Assembly (NCBI GenBank): GCA_028709385.1
Contig: JAQVXD010000003.1
Coordinates: 1-64,000 of the forward strand
Direction of reading: 5' to 3'
Source: Fermentimonas sp.
GTDB lineage: Bacteria; Bacteroidota; Bacteroidia; Bacteroidales; Dysgonomonadaceae
DNA: 64,000 bases
Below are positions 1 to 8,455 of this stretch, piece after piece. A program made the translations under genes and the position numbers. The notes under the pieces were generated by a model that was not told the origin of the DNA, did no database searches, and saw nothing but the letters and a program-made list of their open reading frames with translations. The stretch's first letter is position 1; each line of letters opens with the position of its first letter.

Positions 1-988
1 ATCCCCATGGGTATATGTTGTCTGAGCTGCCACTTCTTGCTGCAAGCTCCCATTCGGCTTCTGTGGGGAGGCGGTATTTTTCGACATGAACTCCTGCACT
101 ACTGACACTCCTGCGAAGGAAAAGTGTTCGCCATTCACAGAATGCTGTGGCTTGTTCCCAAGATACACCCACTACAGGGTGGTGAGCATATGCAGGGTTT
201 GAGAAGTAGTTGCGCATATATATTTCGTTGTTGCTGTTATGGAAATCGTTTATCCAGCTGGTGGTGTCTGGATAAATTTTGACTATGTAAGTGTGCACGA
301 AATCGTAGTGACTGCTGAAAGGGCGCGTTATCTTTTCATTTACTATACTGCCATCCTGAGCTATATAGGCTGTGTCTTTTGAAATTGTGATATTTGGGTT
401 GTTATTATCCTGATCTGGACGATACTTACTTTTTGCGGCTTCTGCAGCATCATACCACTCGTAGCGGAAATTCATCTGACCGGCATCCAGCATCTTCTCG
501 CCTGTTATTGGGTGAGTTTTGTAGAGACTGTTGATTGTTGCTTCTTCCTCCTCCGTATTGCGAGTCCAGGGTATTGGTATCGACCAGTTTAAATGTGGAG
601 TGACAGGGTCGCCGTAGATATCTTCGGTGATTAAGTAGAAATCATCACCTGCATAGGCAGGATCAGCCATCCGCTCACGTATTATTGAGTCTCGTACCCA
701 ATAGACAAACTGTTTATACTGCGAGTTGGTTATCTCTGTCTCGTCCATCCAGAAGTTGTCTACTGATACTCCGCGAGTAGGGATGTTTATTCCCCAAAGC
801 GAATCAATTTCGCCGGGACCCATAGTGTAGGCGCCGCGGGATACGAGTACCATGTTATAAGGTGTCGGTTCGTCCCATACCCTGCCTGTGGGGATGCCTG
901 TAAGCTCTCCTCCGGTTGTTCCCATTCTGCCTCCCCCACATGAATAGGTAAGAGTGATTATCAGCAGTAATAAAAAATAATTCCTCAT
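1..988 (-). CDS. gldK: GldK/PorK, T9SS outer-membrane ring lipoprotein (3' end cut by window edge)
   Basis: The frame opens with ATG at 988 and stays open to base 1, giving about 329 residues; the C-terminus lies outside the window. The N-terminus is a lipoprotein signal (hydrophobic stretch, then TYSCGGG with Cys17 as the lipid anchor). The rest is the formylglycine-generating-enzyme-like (SUMF1) fold: an early '[12 protein letters not shown]' strand, '[15 protein letters not shown]', and late '[17 protein letters not shown]' and '[14 protein letters not shown]' motifs. In Bacteroidota a lipoprotein with this fold directly after porP is GldK/PorK, which forms the periplasmic ring of the type IX secretion system with GldN/PorN. 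It starts 36 bases after the porP stop, so the two are probably one transcript; gldL, gldM and gldN would be expected beyond base 1 (inference). Confidence 0.88.
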   Translation of the reverse strand, partial: MRNYFLLLLIITLTYSCGGGRMGTTGGELTGIPTGRVWDEPTPYNMVLVSRGAYTMGPGEIDSLWGINIPTRGVSVDNFWMDETEITNSQYKQFVYWVRDSIIRERMADPAYAGDDFYLITEDIYGDPVTPHLNWSIPIPWTRNTEEEEATINSLYKTHPITGEKMLDAGQMNFRYEWYDAAEAAKSKYRPDQDNNNPNITISKDTAYIAQDGSIVNEKITRPFSSHYDFVHTYIVKIYPDTTSWINDFHNSNNEIYMRNYFSNPAYAHHPVVGVSWEQATAFCEWRTLFLRRSVSSAGVHVEKYRLPTEAEWELAARSGSSDNIYPWG

Positions 989-1024
989 GCTTATATTTTA
1001 ATTTTCCCTTAGTAGGGGAATTCC

Positions 1025-2056
1025 TTACAAAAGACGTATACTTTTGTGCGGTTGTGACCTTGGCTTGAAATTGTCCAGCGTAAGATCGTATCTTAAGTAC
1101 AGTTCGTGACTTCGATTACTCACTTCTTTATTATCGTTATTATAAGTGGTATATGCATATCCAAAACTAAAACCCTGTAATGTTGCTCCTGCAAAAAATG
1201 AGTATCCGTTGTCAGATATCAAAGAAAATCCGCCAGAGAATCTTTTAGCATAATCCAGTCGAACTGTCGCTTGTGTATATGTTCGATTTTCATCGTGCAG
1301 TAACCCGATCATCGGCTGTATTTCTAACGAATTAAATAGACCAATATTGTATCCGGCAATAAAATTATATGTTCTTGGAATATAAGATTGGGTTGAATCT
1401 GTTGAAGTCAGTTTGTTGATGCTTTGTTGACTTGAACCTGTTTCTGTTGTTTGTTCAGAAATTGAACCGGCTGATATGTGAAATCGGGGCTGATTGAGAT
1501 GCATTAGTGAGAGTCCGGCAAAGAACCTGTTGCCGCTCCAGGAGATTCCTGCGTTAAGATCTGCAATCTGTTTATCCGTTATTTTTATATTCGGTCCTGA
1601 TTGATTGCTTTGAAGTGTGTTGCTTTTAAGTGTGTCAGTATTTAACCTGAAGTTTCCTGCGTCATAATTAAGATCATAAATACCGGCTTGAAGGCCGATA
1701 CTAAGCGTTCCACTGCCGAGTTGCTGTTTGAAGCTGTATTGAGCTGCTATAAGTGAGTTGCGCAATGATCCGATGTTTTCTGTATATGCAGTAATTCCTG
1801 CACCATGTTTTCTTTTTATGAACTCAAATGGCATTTCAGCAGTAAAAATAAGTTGCTGTGGTGAATCCTTTATACCTGTCTTTTGAAAACGATATAATCC
1901 AGCAGATCTGATTTTGTCTGTTTCTCCTGCAAATGATGGATTATAATATCCTTTTAATTCCCAATAGTGACTAATTGGTTCTTCCCATTGTGCATGTGAT
2001 TTGTTTGCAATGCACAACAGCAGATATATTATAAAAAAAAATTGCCGTTTCTTCAT
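1025..2056 (-). CDS. porP: PorP/SprF family T9SS outer-membrane protein
   Basis: 343 residues with a signal peptide (KKR, a hydrophobic core rich in F, I and L, cleavage after SHA). The mature start has the family's 'YNPSFAG' signature near residue 38, followed by alternating amphipathic strands typical of a small outer-membrane barrel, including a late 'SFGYAYTTYN'. PorP/SprF proteins take part in type IX secretion and, in gliding species, in adhesin export. The order porP then gldK matches the Porphyromonas porP-K-L-M-N arrangement. The start is fixed: no other Met precedes the signal peptide. Its first ten codons form one arm and the U-tract of a terminator-like hairpin (separate entry), which is unusual. 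Confidence 0.85.
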   Translation of the reverse strand: MKKRQFFFIIYLLLCIANKSHAQWEEPISHYWELKGYYNPSFAGETDKIRSAGLYRFQKTGIKDSPQQLIFTAEMPFEFIKRKHGAGITAYTENIGSLRNSLIAAQYSFKQQLGSGTLSIGLQAGIYDLNYDAGNFRLNTDTLKSNTLQSNQSGPNIKITDKQIADLNAGISWSGNRFFAGLSLMHLNQPRFHISAGSISEQTTETGSSQQSINKLTSTDSTQSYIPRTYNFIAGYNIGLFNSLEIQPMIGLLHDENRTYTQATVRLDYAKRFSGGFSLISDNGYSFFAGATLQGFSFGYAYTTYNNDNKEVSNRSHELYLRYDLTLDNFKPRSQPHKSIRLL

Positions 2057-2081
2057 TATAAATATAACTGAGAAACGGCAA
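2033..2081 (-). terminator. Terminator-like hairpin overlapping the porP start codon
   Basis: Read on the minus strand, TTGCCGTTTCT (2081-2071) pairs perfectly over 11 bp with AGAAACGGCAA (2052-2042), followed at once by nine T (2041-2033). The 18-base loop holds the porP ATG (2056-2054). The 3' arm encodes porP residues 2-5 (KKRQ) and the T-run encodes FFF. It begins 20 bases after the stop of the upstream VOC gene, so it looks like the intrinsic terminator of the lipid operon placed on top of the next gene's translation start. Confidence 0.72.
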
Positions 2082-2101
2082 AAAAATTGTAGTTTGCTTC
2101 T

Positions 2102-3199
2102 TTATTTTAAACTTTCAGGGTCTACTTTCATAAATCTCAACATTCCCAGCATCCATTTTGGAAGTGGTTTTTTAGGATCACGTTTACGGAGATTGAGATA
2201 GAGGTTGAGCTTTTTCATAAGAGGTATTTTGTGTGCTTCTACCAGCTCAATGAGTGTGCCGTCGGGGTCTTCGATGTAGGCAAACTGACCTGCAGCTTCA
2301 CCCATATCAAAGGATTCTCCTTCTTTGAAATTGCGGGAACTGTCCACGGTGAAAGGGTATCCCATTTCTTCGCATTTTTTTCTTAGCGCATCTGTATTGC
2401 GTACATCAAAACATATTTGTATGAATCCGGGATCACCCCAGTAGCGACCTTCATAAATTTTTCGCTGTGTGCGGTCGAGTGGCTGCACCAGTTCAATGTA
2501 TGATTTGCCAAATAGTTCGCTAAAACTTCCCTGGCGAGGTTTGCTGTGTGACAGTATACGGCGGCGGAATTGTCCGCTACCTGATGGCAATCCTTTCAGA
2601 TCTTCAAAAGTGCCGGTTTCGTCAGCTGTTATAACATCATAACCAAGGATGTCGCGGTAAATGGGCATTGCTTTTTCGATATCGGTAACACCAATCATTG
2701 CACCTACAATACCTCCTGTTAATCGACCCTCATCTCTGTATATAGTTGTGTCATGAACAATTTGAAATATGTTCCCAAATGGGTCTTTCATGAAGAAGGT
2801 TTTGTGTCCGTCGATACTAATCTCCGGTTTGCCTAAAAGATGAACATTTGGTTTTTTGCTAAACTGCTCGTAGGTCTTTTCAACATCCCTGCTTTTGATT
2901 TTTGCGGCAAACACTCCAAGATCGCCTGCCTGTATTTCGAAATCGATGGGCTTTGGTTTTCGTTCTGAGTATTGCCATATTTCGAAACCGCCGCCGCCTT
3001 GCAGGTTGAGGGCAATTGCTGCACGTCGCTTTTGAGGTTTTCCTCCAGTGTATGGAAGCATTAGCTCGGCTACTTTGTCATCTTCAAGTATTCGGATATC
3101 CATATTGAAAACATCAATATAGTACTTCCAGGCTTTAGGAAAATTCTCTACGCCAATACCTATTTGTTGAATTCCGGATATGATATAATTCTCTTTCAT
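2102..3199 (-). CDS. Two-module VOC (glyoxalase/dioxygenase fold) protein
   Basis: 365 residues with two vicinal-oxygen-chelate modules, about residues 8-150 and 163-325, and a basic C-terminal tail. Each module has the beta-alpha-beta pattern ('IGIGVENFPKAWKYY' and 'MIGVTDIEKAMPIYRDILGY') and ends in a 'KDPFGNIFQIV' or 'EDPDGTLIELVE' strand. The two-module layout recalls 4-hydroxyphenylpyruvate dioxygenase, but the length-matched motifs of that enzyme are absent. The usual metal-ligand positions hold Q/I in place of His in the first strands, and Q in place of Glu in module 1; only the module 2 Glu remains. It may therefore not bind metal in the standard way. It is the last gene of the lipid cassette, 71 bases after the SDR gene. 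Function unknown. Confidence 0.75.
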   Translation of the reverse strand: MKENYIISGIQQIGIGVENFPKAWKYYIDVFNMDIRILEDDKVAELMLPYTGGKPQKRRAAIALNLQGGGGFEIWQYSERKPKPIDFEIQAGDLGVFAAKIKSRDVEKTYEQFSKKPNVHLLGKPEISIDGHKTFFMKDPFGNIFQIVHDTTIYRDEGRLTGGIVGAMIGVTDIEKAMPIYRDILGYDVITADETGTFEDLKGLPSGSGQFRRRILSHSKPRQGSFSELFGKSYIELVQPLDRTQRKIYEGRYWGDPGFIQICFDVRNTDALRKKCEEMGYPFTVDSSRNFKEGESFDMGEAAGQFAYIEDPDGTLIELVEAHKIPLMKKLNLYLNLRKRDPKKPLPKWMLGMLRFMKVDPESLK

Positions 3200-3270
3200 T
3201 ACGATTTGATAAAATTTTCAAAGTCAAATTTAATAGTAAGGTAAAATGTTTACTTGTTGCGTTTATATTA

Positions 3271-4062
3271 TTATGTTGCGCTGACCTTTCTTACAAGCCT
3301 TCTTGACAGTCCCGGCAGGAACCTTTTAATATAAACCATGATAAGCTCTTTACCGCCAACCAAAACTTCGGGTTTGCGTTTTTTTATCGCTCTTACTATT
3401 TTCTTGGCTGCTTTTTCGGCTGACATTCCGCTGTCCTGACCTTCATCCATTTTTGCATGTTTTCTGCCGTCGGCTTCAAGTGCGTTGTAGGATATATTTG
3501 TTCTGATGCGTCCGGGGCATACCATTACAACGCGAATATTATCATTAAAATACTCTGCGTGAACTGTCTCGAAGAAGCCGTAAACAGCAAATTTGGATGA
3601 TGCATAGGCTGAACGGAGCGGGAAGCCGAATTTGCCTGAGATGCTGCTGGTTACGGCAATTGTTCCTCCTCCATTTTCTATCATTGATGGCAGTAAACGC
3701 TTTGCTATCTTAACAGGAGCAAAGAAGTTAACAATCATTATTTTCTCGTCTACCTTAAAAGATGTGTCGAGAGTTTTGGAGCGCTGACTGATTCCGGCAT
3801 TCAGGAAAGCTGTATCGATTTTACCAAATGAGGCAATCGCTTTATCGGTAAGTTCATCAATGTTTTCAAGATCTGACAGGTCATATGGCAATATGACACA
3901 TTGTGCTCCCATATTGACGCATTTACACTGTACTTCCTGAAGTTTGTCAACTCTCGTTGCAGTCAGTATCAGGTTGGCCTTCTCTTTGGCAAACAGATAA
4001 GCGCAAGCTTCACCAATTCCTGACGAGGCTCCCGTTATCCATATTGTTTTATTGTTCAGCAT
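3271..4062 (-). CDS. SDR-family reductase, candidate 3-ketosphinganine/dehydrocapnine reductase
   Basis: 263 residues from the ATG at 4062; the frame also allows a TTG six codons upstream, less likely. It is a classical short-chain dehydrogenase: Rossmann loop TGASSGIG (10-17), NAG (88-90), catalytic Ser139/140, Tyr153 and Lys157 in YASSK. The C-terminus is basic and amphipathic ('FLPGLSRRLVRKV'), which could help it sit on the membrane. The gene lies 21 bases after the cysteate-synthase-like gene and in the same run as an AOS-family acyltransferase. In both sphingoid-base and capnine synthesis the ketone made by the acyltransferase is reduced by an SDR (CapC or ketosphinganine reductase), so this is the natural candidate. 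The substrate is inferred from context only. Confidence 0.82.
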   Translation of the reverse strand: MLNNKTIWITGASSGIGEACAYLFAKEKANLILTATRVDKLQEVQCKCVNMGAQCVILPYDLSDLENIDELTDKAIASFGKIDTAFLNAGISQRSKTLDTSFKVDEKIMIVNFFAPVKIAKRLLPSMIENGGGTIAVTSSISGKFGFPLRSAYASSKFAVYGFFETVHAEYFNDNIRVVMVCPGRIRTNISYNALEADGRKHAKMDEGQDSGMSAEKAAKKIVRAIKKRKPEVLVGGKELIMVYIKRFLPGLSRRLVRKVSAT

Positions 4063-4083
4063 TTTGTTAATTCTGTTCAATAA

Positions 4084-5412
4084 TCAATCCTCAAGAACTT
4101 CGTTCCAAAGTTTGATACGAAAATCATCAATGGAGTGGGGCTCACAGTCTTCTACACTATCAACACTTTTTGTTGTATAAATCATCTGCTCAAGGAAGTA
4201 GGGTGCACGGTTTGAGCCTTCGCCCAAGTTAATCAGAACCGTTTCACCATCCTTGATTTTGTTCTTCCTCAGTGCAATAAAGAATCCTGCCATACAAACT
4301 GCTGATGCGGGTCCCGGTATCACCTTTTTCTCGTATGCCATGAGTTTGCCGACAGAAAGGAGTTTGCTCTCACGCATTCTAAGAAAACTACCACCGGTTT
4401 TTTGTACCAGTTTAGCAAGTATGGGGTATGATGCCGGGTTGCCGGTTGCCAGTGTAGGTACTTCAGTCTGTGGGTTTTCAATTATGGGGTAATCATTTTC
4501 GAACCCTTCCGGGAATCCGGACTCTTCTGCCTTTTCCCAGGCTTGCACCATTGGATCGCAACCATCTGTCTGTACAAGTAGTAGACGTGGGTTTTTCAGT
4601 TCCGGGTAAATTTCCTTAATCTCACGAATACCTTTATCGATAGCTATCGGACCCGTGCCGCCGCTGATTGCCTGAATATATACATCTGGGAATTTATCCA
4701 TCTGACGGATCCATTCGAACACCATTGTCTTTTTGGCTTCAATGCGAATCGGATCGATATTGCCGGTTGACATATGTATATTGTGTATTTTAGCGTAGCC
4801 TGAAGCTAATTCCTTAGCTTTGGCATAATCACCTAATACCTTGAATACTTGTTGCCCATATGAACTAATTGTTGCTTCAGAAGCTTTTAATGTGTCTTCA
4901 GGCATGAAAACCGAGCAATTTACGTTTGCCAGGGAAAGGTATTTGGCGTATGCCGTGGCTGAATTTCCTGTAGAAGCTATACAGTACTGTTTGATACCAA
5001 TTTCGTTGAATATGCTGGCAGCCAGTGATGCGGCAATGTCTTTAAATGTTCCCGTTCCGCCGTTAAGGTCGTTGCGATAGACATGCACGTTGATATTTAG
5101 CCCGAACTTTTCCCTTGCAAAATCTTCGAGGAAGGTCCATTTCTCAACAGGTACAGCTCCTTCTTTAAGAGATATTATATGCCTCCTGCGCAAAAGCGGT
5201 AGGTAAGGGAAATAGTGCCAGAAGCTGTCCGGCTCACGTTTCATAATTCGGGGAAGCCTCTGGTACCTTCTGTTGTATGATACTTCCGAATGTTTACTGC
5301 CACACTTTGGGCATTGCTGGTTCTGATCGAACCATGTCCAGAAATTTGGTGTTATGTAACCGCATTTTGTACAAGTTAACCTGTACTTATGCTGTACTTT
5401 TACTCGCAGCAT
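4084..5412 (-). CDS. Zinc-ribbon threonine-synthase-like PLP enzyme, candidate archaeal-type cysteate synthase
   Basis: 442 residues. An N-terminal zinc ribbon (Cys14, Cys17, Cys34, Cys37) is followed by a fold-type II PLP domain: 'GGTGTFKD' with Lys124 as Schiff-base lysine, 'ASTGNSATAYAKY' for phosphate and substrate binding, 'AISGGTGPIAI', and a C-terminal 'INLGEGSNRAPYF'. Bacteroidota threonine synthase itself is normally a different, longer protein without the ribbon, so this looks like a paralogue. Archaeal cysteate synthase (O-phosphoserine plus sulfite to cysteate) belongs to this same threonine-synthase-like branch, and its homologues have been linked to capnine synthesis in Bacteroidota. 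Its place between an AOS acyltransferase (12 bases) and an SDR supports that role. Threonine synthase-like activity is the alternative. Confidence 0.75.
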   Translation of the reverse strand: MLRVKVQHKYRLTCTKCGYITPNFWTWFDQNQQCPKCGSKHSEVSYNRRYQRLPRIMKREPDSFWHYFPYLPLLRRRHIISLKEGAVPVEKWTFLEDFAREKFGLNINVHVYRNDLNGGTGTFKDIAASLAASIFNEIGIKQYCIASTGNSATAYAKYLSLANVNCSVFMPEDTLKASEATISSYGQQVFKVLGDYAKAKELASGYAKIHNIHMSTGNIDPIRIEAKKTMVFEWIRQMDKFPDVYIQAISGGTGPIAIDKGIREIKEIYPELKNPRLLLVQTDGCDPMVQAWEKAEESGFPEGFENDYPIIENPQTEVPTLATGNPASYPILAKLVQKTGGSFLRMRESKLLSVGKLMAYEKKVIPGPASAVCMAGFFIALRKNKIKDGETVLINLGEGSNRAPYFLEQMIYTTKSVDSVEDCEPHSIDDFRIKLWNEVLED

Positions 5413-5424
5413 CTCATTTAATTT

Positions 5425-6687
5425 TTACTCGATTGACATCGATTTCATTTCTTCGGATTTATATTTTCCTTCTTCGAGATTAACTTTAATAACTTTGAAG
5501 ACTTTAATAGTCTCTTCTACTTCCTTCTGCGTATGTGCAGCAGTTGGAATAAGCCTTAGCATCAGCACATCTTTAGGCACAACAGGGTATGCTACTATAG
5601 AACAGAAGATTCCATAATTCTCGCGAAGGTCAACTACCACATTTGTGCCTTCCGCTACGTTGCCTTTTACATAAACCGGTGTTACCGGAGATTCTGTGTC
5701 GCCGATATTAAATCCTTCTGCTACTAAACCATCTTGAAGCATTTTTGCAACTTTCCAGAGATTTTCTTTGTGTTCCGGTTGATTTTGAAGTATGTCAAGG
5801 CGTTTTAATGCTCCGATAACCATTGGCATGGGAAGAGATTTTGCGAATATCTGTGAACGCATATTGTATTTAAGTGAATCTATTATAGCCTTGTCTGTGG
5901 CTACGAAAGCACCTATACCTGCCATAGATTTTGCAAATGTGGAGAAATATATATCAACTTCATCCATTAGTCCAAAATGCTCACTTGTTCCGGCACCTGT
6001 TTCACCCATTGTGCCAAAACCGTGTGCATCATCTATCAAAATCCTGAAGTTGTATTTTTCTCTGAGCTTAACGATACCAGGTAAATCGCCCAATCCGCCC
6101 GACATTCCAAAAACGCCCTCTGTAACAAGCAGAATACCTCCACCTGTTTCTTCAGCTTTGCGTGTTGCAAAACCCAGCATCTTTGCGCAGCGCTCCATGT
6201 CGTTATGCGGGTAAACAAAACTCTTTCCGCCTTTTGCTTTGTGAAGGAATATACCATCCATGATGCAGGCATGTGACTCTGAGTCGTAAACAATAACGTC
6301 GTTTCTTGAAACAAGTGAGTCAAGAATTGAGACCATGCCCTGATAGCCATAATTAAGCAGATAGGCAGCTTCTTTTTTCTCGAATTTAGCAAGACGTTCC
6401 TCGAGCTCTTTGTGATATTTTGTCTGTCCTGACATCATTCTGGCGCCCATTGGATACGCCATGCCCCAGTCAGCGGCTGCTTTAGCATCTGCTTCACGTA
6501 CTTCGGGATGATTGGCAAGTCCCAGGTAGTTATTCAAACTCCAGGTTATAACCTCTTTTCCATGAAATTTCATTCTGGGGCCTATTTCACCCTCTAATTC
6601 AGGAAACATAAAATAGCCTTCTGCTTTTCTACGATACTGCTCAAGCGGTCCTTGCACGCTTTTCAGCCTGTCAAAAATATCAGTCAT
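5425..6687 (-). CDS. AOS-family acyltransferase: serine palmitoyltransferase or cysteate fatty-acyltransferase
   Basis: 420 residues, a PLP enzyme of the alpha-oxoamine synthase family, which condenses an amino acid with an acyl thioester and releases CO2. Visible: 'NNYLGLANHP' (52-61), 'SESHA' with the ring-stacking His139, 'DDAHGFGTMGETGAG' with Asp220 and His222, and 'STFAKSMAG' with Schiff-base Lys253. The family includes KBL and BioF, but neither a threonine dehydrogenase nor other biotin genes are near. Neighbouring cysteate-synthase-like and SDR genes suggest the first lipid step, either serine to 3-ketosphinganine (SPT) or cysteate to dehydrocapnine (CapB/SulA). Sequence alone does not settle which. 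An acidic and lysine-rich tail follows the conserved core. Confidence 0.88.
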   Translation of the reverse strand: MTDIFDRLKSVQGPLEQYRRKAEGYFMFPELEGEIGPRMKFHGKEVITWSLNNYLGLANHPEVREADAKAAADWGMAYPMGARMMSGQTKYHKELEERLAKFEKKEAAYLLNYGYQGMVSILDSLVSRNDVIVYDSESHACIMDGIFLHKAKGGKSFVYPHNDMERCAKMLGFATRKAEETGGGILLVTEGVFGMSGGLGDLPGIVKLREKYNFRILIDDAHGFGTMGETGAGTSEHFGLMDEVDIYFSTFAKSMAGIGAFVATDKAIIDSLKYNMRSQIFAKSLPMPMVIGALKRLDILQNQPEHKENLWKVAKMLQDGLVAEGFNIGDTESPVTPVYVKGNVAEGTNVVVDLRENYGIFCSIVAYPVVPKDVLMLRLIPTAAHTQKEVEETIKVFKVIKVNLEEGKYKSEEMKSMSIE

Positions 6688-6746
6688 GTTTATTTGTATA
6701 ATATGTTAATGATTTTCCTCCAAATAAAATTACTCACTTCTTATTG

Positions 6747-6995
6747 TCACTTATCTTTTATCTCTATAAAATCGGCATCTTCAGCTTCAGTCGATTCAAA
6801 AGATTTCTTTTGATACTCGATGATACGATCCTCCTGCGTTTCAGGTTGCTTAGGCTGCTCAGGACGAGGCCTTTGTTGTCTGTAACGATTTGTTGTTGTT
6901 CCTGATCTTTTACCTCCTACTATGAAAGCTAACAAGCCTTTAAGTAACAGGTATATAAATACGAAGACTAAAAAGAATTTTATAAGAAAACCCAT
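6747..6995 (-). CDS. DUF4834 small membrane protein
   Basis: 82 residues. One N-terminal membrane helix (about residues 3-27, rich in F, V and L), then a Pro/Gln/Arg-rich linker and an acidic end ('AEDADFIEIKDK'). This matches the Bacteroidota family DUF4834, of unknown function. It lies 71 bases after pssA and 59 bases before the AOS gene, in the same direction, so it is probably part of the lipid run. Nothing in the sequence suggests an enzyme; an anchored scaffold or adaptor is possible but not shown. Confidence 0.72.
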   Translation of the reverse strand: MGFLIKFFLVFVFIYLLLKGLLAFIVGGKRSGTTTNRYRQQRPRPEQPKQPETQEDRIIEYQKKSFESTEAEDADFIEIKDK

Positions 6996-7066
6996 AAGTG
7001 GAATAAAATGATAGAATATTTAGTAAAGATACAATGTTTACTTTGAACCTTTCCAATCTATTTTAA

Positions 7067-7780
7067 TTATTTAACGCTTGGATTAGAAATGTTTGGGGTA
7101 AATATCGATATAATTATGTATGCAGCTATTACACCGGCTATACCAGAAATGCCCCAAAATGCAACGAATATAATAAAAATAGCTGCAAGTATAAGTTGCC
7201 TTTCATTGCCTTTTAATGTTATTTTCTTGATTTTAAGAGAGAACATCGGGATTTCTGAGATCATCAGCCATGAGAACAGGAAGATCAGCATTATTGTGAG
7301 GTAGAAGATAGGTTCGTTTAGTGGAGCCAATTTATGTAAACCATAACAATAACTTATCCAGAATAGTCCGTTTGCAGGTGTAGGTAATCCAAAAAATGAT
7401 GTAGTTTGTCGTTCATCTATGTTGAATTTTGCAAGTCTGTATGCCGCAAACATAGGTATTAAAAAAGCCAGGTAAGGTGCAAAACGGCTTACTATGAGTG
7501 GCATGCCATTAAGCAAGAAATAATTATTCATCAGGATATATAATGCAGCAGAAGGAGCTACACCAAAGCTCAATACATCGGCCAGTGAGTCAAGCTCCTT
7601 ACCTAAAGGCGAGTATGCTTTAAGAAGCCGAGCTGCCATTCCATCAAAAAAATCAAACAGAGCTGCTATTGCAACCCAAATTACCACTCCTTCAAAATTG
7701 TGTTTGAAAGCCATAGTTATAGCAATACAACCTGAGAATAAGTTGAGGAGTGTTAGTATATTTGGAATGTGTTTTCTCAT
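7067..7780 (-). CDS. pssA: CDP-diacylglycerol-serine O-phosphatidyltransferase
   Basis: 237 residues, a polytopic membrane enzyme making phosphatidylserine from CDP-diacylglycerol and serine. The CDP-alcohol phosphotransferase signature DxxDGxxAR-x8-GxxxDxxxD is complete: Asp43, Asp46, Gly47, Arg51, Gly60, Asp64, Asp68. Several hydrophobic helices follow. The start is 2 bases past the psd stop (7783), so the two are translated in tandem and together give phosphatidylethanolamine. The family is the short type II enzyme found in Gram-positives and Bacteroidota rather than the PLD-like E. coli PssA. Confidence 0.93.
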   Translation of the reverse strand: MRKHIPNILTLLNLFSGCIAITMAFKHNFEGVVIWVAIAALFDFFDGMAARLLKAYSPLGKELDSLADVLSFGVAPSAALYILMNNYFLLNGMPLIVSRFAPYLAFLIPMFAAYRLAKFNIDERQTTSFFGLPTPANGLFWISYCYGLHKLAPLNEPIFYLTIMLIFLFSWLMISEIPMFSLKIKKITLKGNERQLILAAIFIIFVAFWGISGIAGVIAAYIIISIFTPNISNPSVK

Positions 7781-7782
7781 AA

Positions 7783-8451
7783 TTACTCTACTTTAGTTAA
7801 ACGGGCAAGAAATGTGACATTGGCACGAACTTCTTCTCCGATATTTACGAGTATCTCGCTGTTTAACGGAAGAAATATATCCATTCTTGATCCAAGCTTG
7901 ATAAACCCTAAAGGTGATCCTATATGTACATCTTCATTTTCTTTTACATATGTTACTATTCTGCGGGCTACTGCTCCTGCAATTTGTTTAGACAGAATTG
8001 TACCATGTTCGGGAGTTTTTATTAATATATTTGAATGCTCGTTTTCAGTACTTGATTTAGGCAGATAGGCAGCATAGAAATTACCCGAGATGTGAGAAAC
8101 ATGTGTTATTTTACCTGTTACAGGAATCCAGTTTGAATGTGCGTTGAAGAACGTCATGAAGATAGATATCTGTATTCGTTCTTCATTAAAGAAATCTTTT
8201 TCAAATACTTTTTCTATGGCTACTACCCTGCCGTCGGTGGGTGCATTGACCAAACCATGTAAGTCACCTTTATATTCACGGTTTGGTTTCTTGTAGAAGT
8301 TCATAGACAAGGCAAACAGTATAAGCGAAAGCACTAAAATAATTACCGAAAAAAGTGTATCAGGGAAAAAATAAAATGTAATAACATTTATCAGTAACAT
8401 ACTGATAAATATCCTGATAAGCGGTTTTTTACCCTCTTTGTGAATTGCCAT
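7783..8451 (-). CDS. psd: Phosphatidylserine decarboxylase, short archaeal-type
   Basis: 222 residues. Two membrane segments near the N-terminus (about 12-50) precede the decarboxylase domain. The self-cleavage site is the GS of 'KLGSRMDIFLP' (Ser188 becomes the pyruvoyl group of the small chain). 'FFNAHSNWIPVTGKI' holds the conserved His region. The length and the LGSR form of the motif fit the short, PssA-linked type rather than the E. coli LGST type. It sits between cvpA (4 bases) and pssA (2 bases), and acts directly on the PssA product at the inner membrane. Confidence 0.93.
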   Translation of the reverse strand: MAIHKEGKKPLIRIFISMLLINVITFYFFPDTLFSVIILVLSLILFALSMNFYKKPNREYKGDLHGLVNAPTDGRVVAIEKVFEKDFFNEERIQISIFMTFFNAHSNWIPVTGKITHVSHISGNFYAAYLPKSSTENEHSNILIKTPEHGTILSKQIAGAVARRIVTYVKENEDVHIGSPLGFIKLGSRMDIFLPLNSEILVNIGEEVRANVTFLARLTKVE

Positions 8452-8455
8452 ATGC

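Noticed and set aside
2102-3199. Assignment as 4-hydroxyphenylpyruvate dioxygenase
   Set aside because: Two-module size fits, but the iron ligands are not at their usual places.
5792-6214. 140-codon plus-strand ORF opposite the AOS gene
   Set aside because: Antisense shadow of a strongly conserved enzyme.
5425-6687. Assignment as KBL or BioF
   Set aside because: No threonine dehydrogenase or biotin genes nearby; lipid neighbours favour an SPT/CapB-type role.
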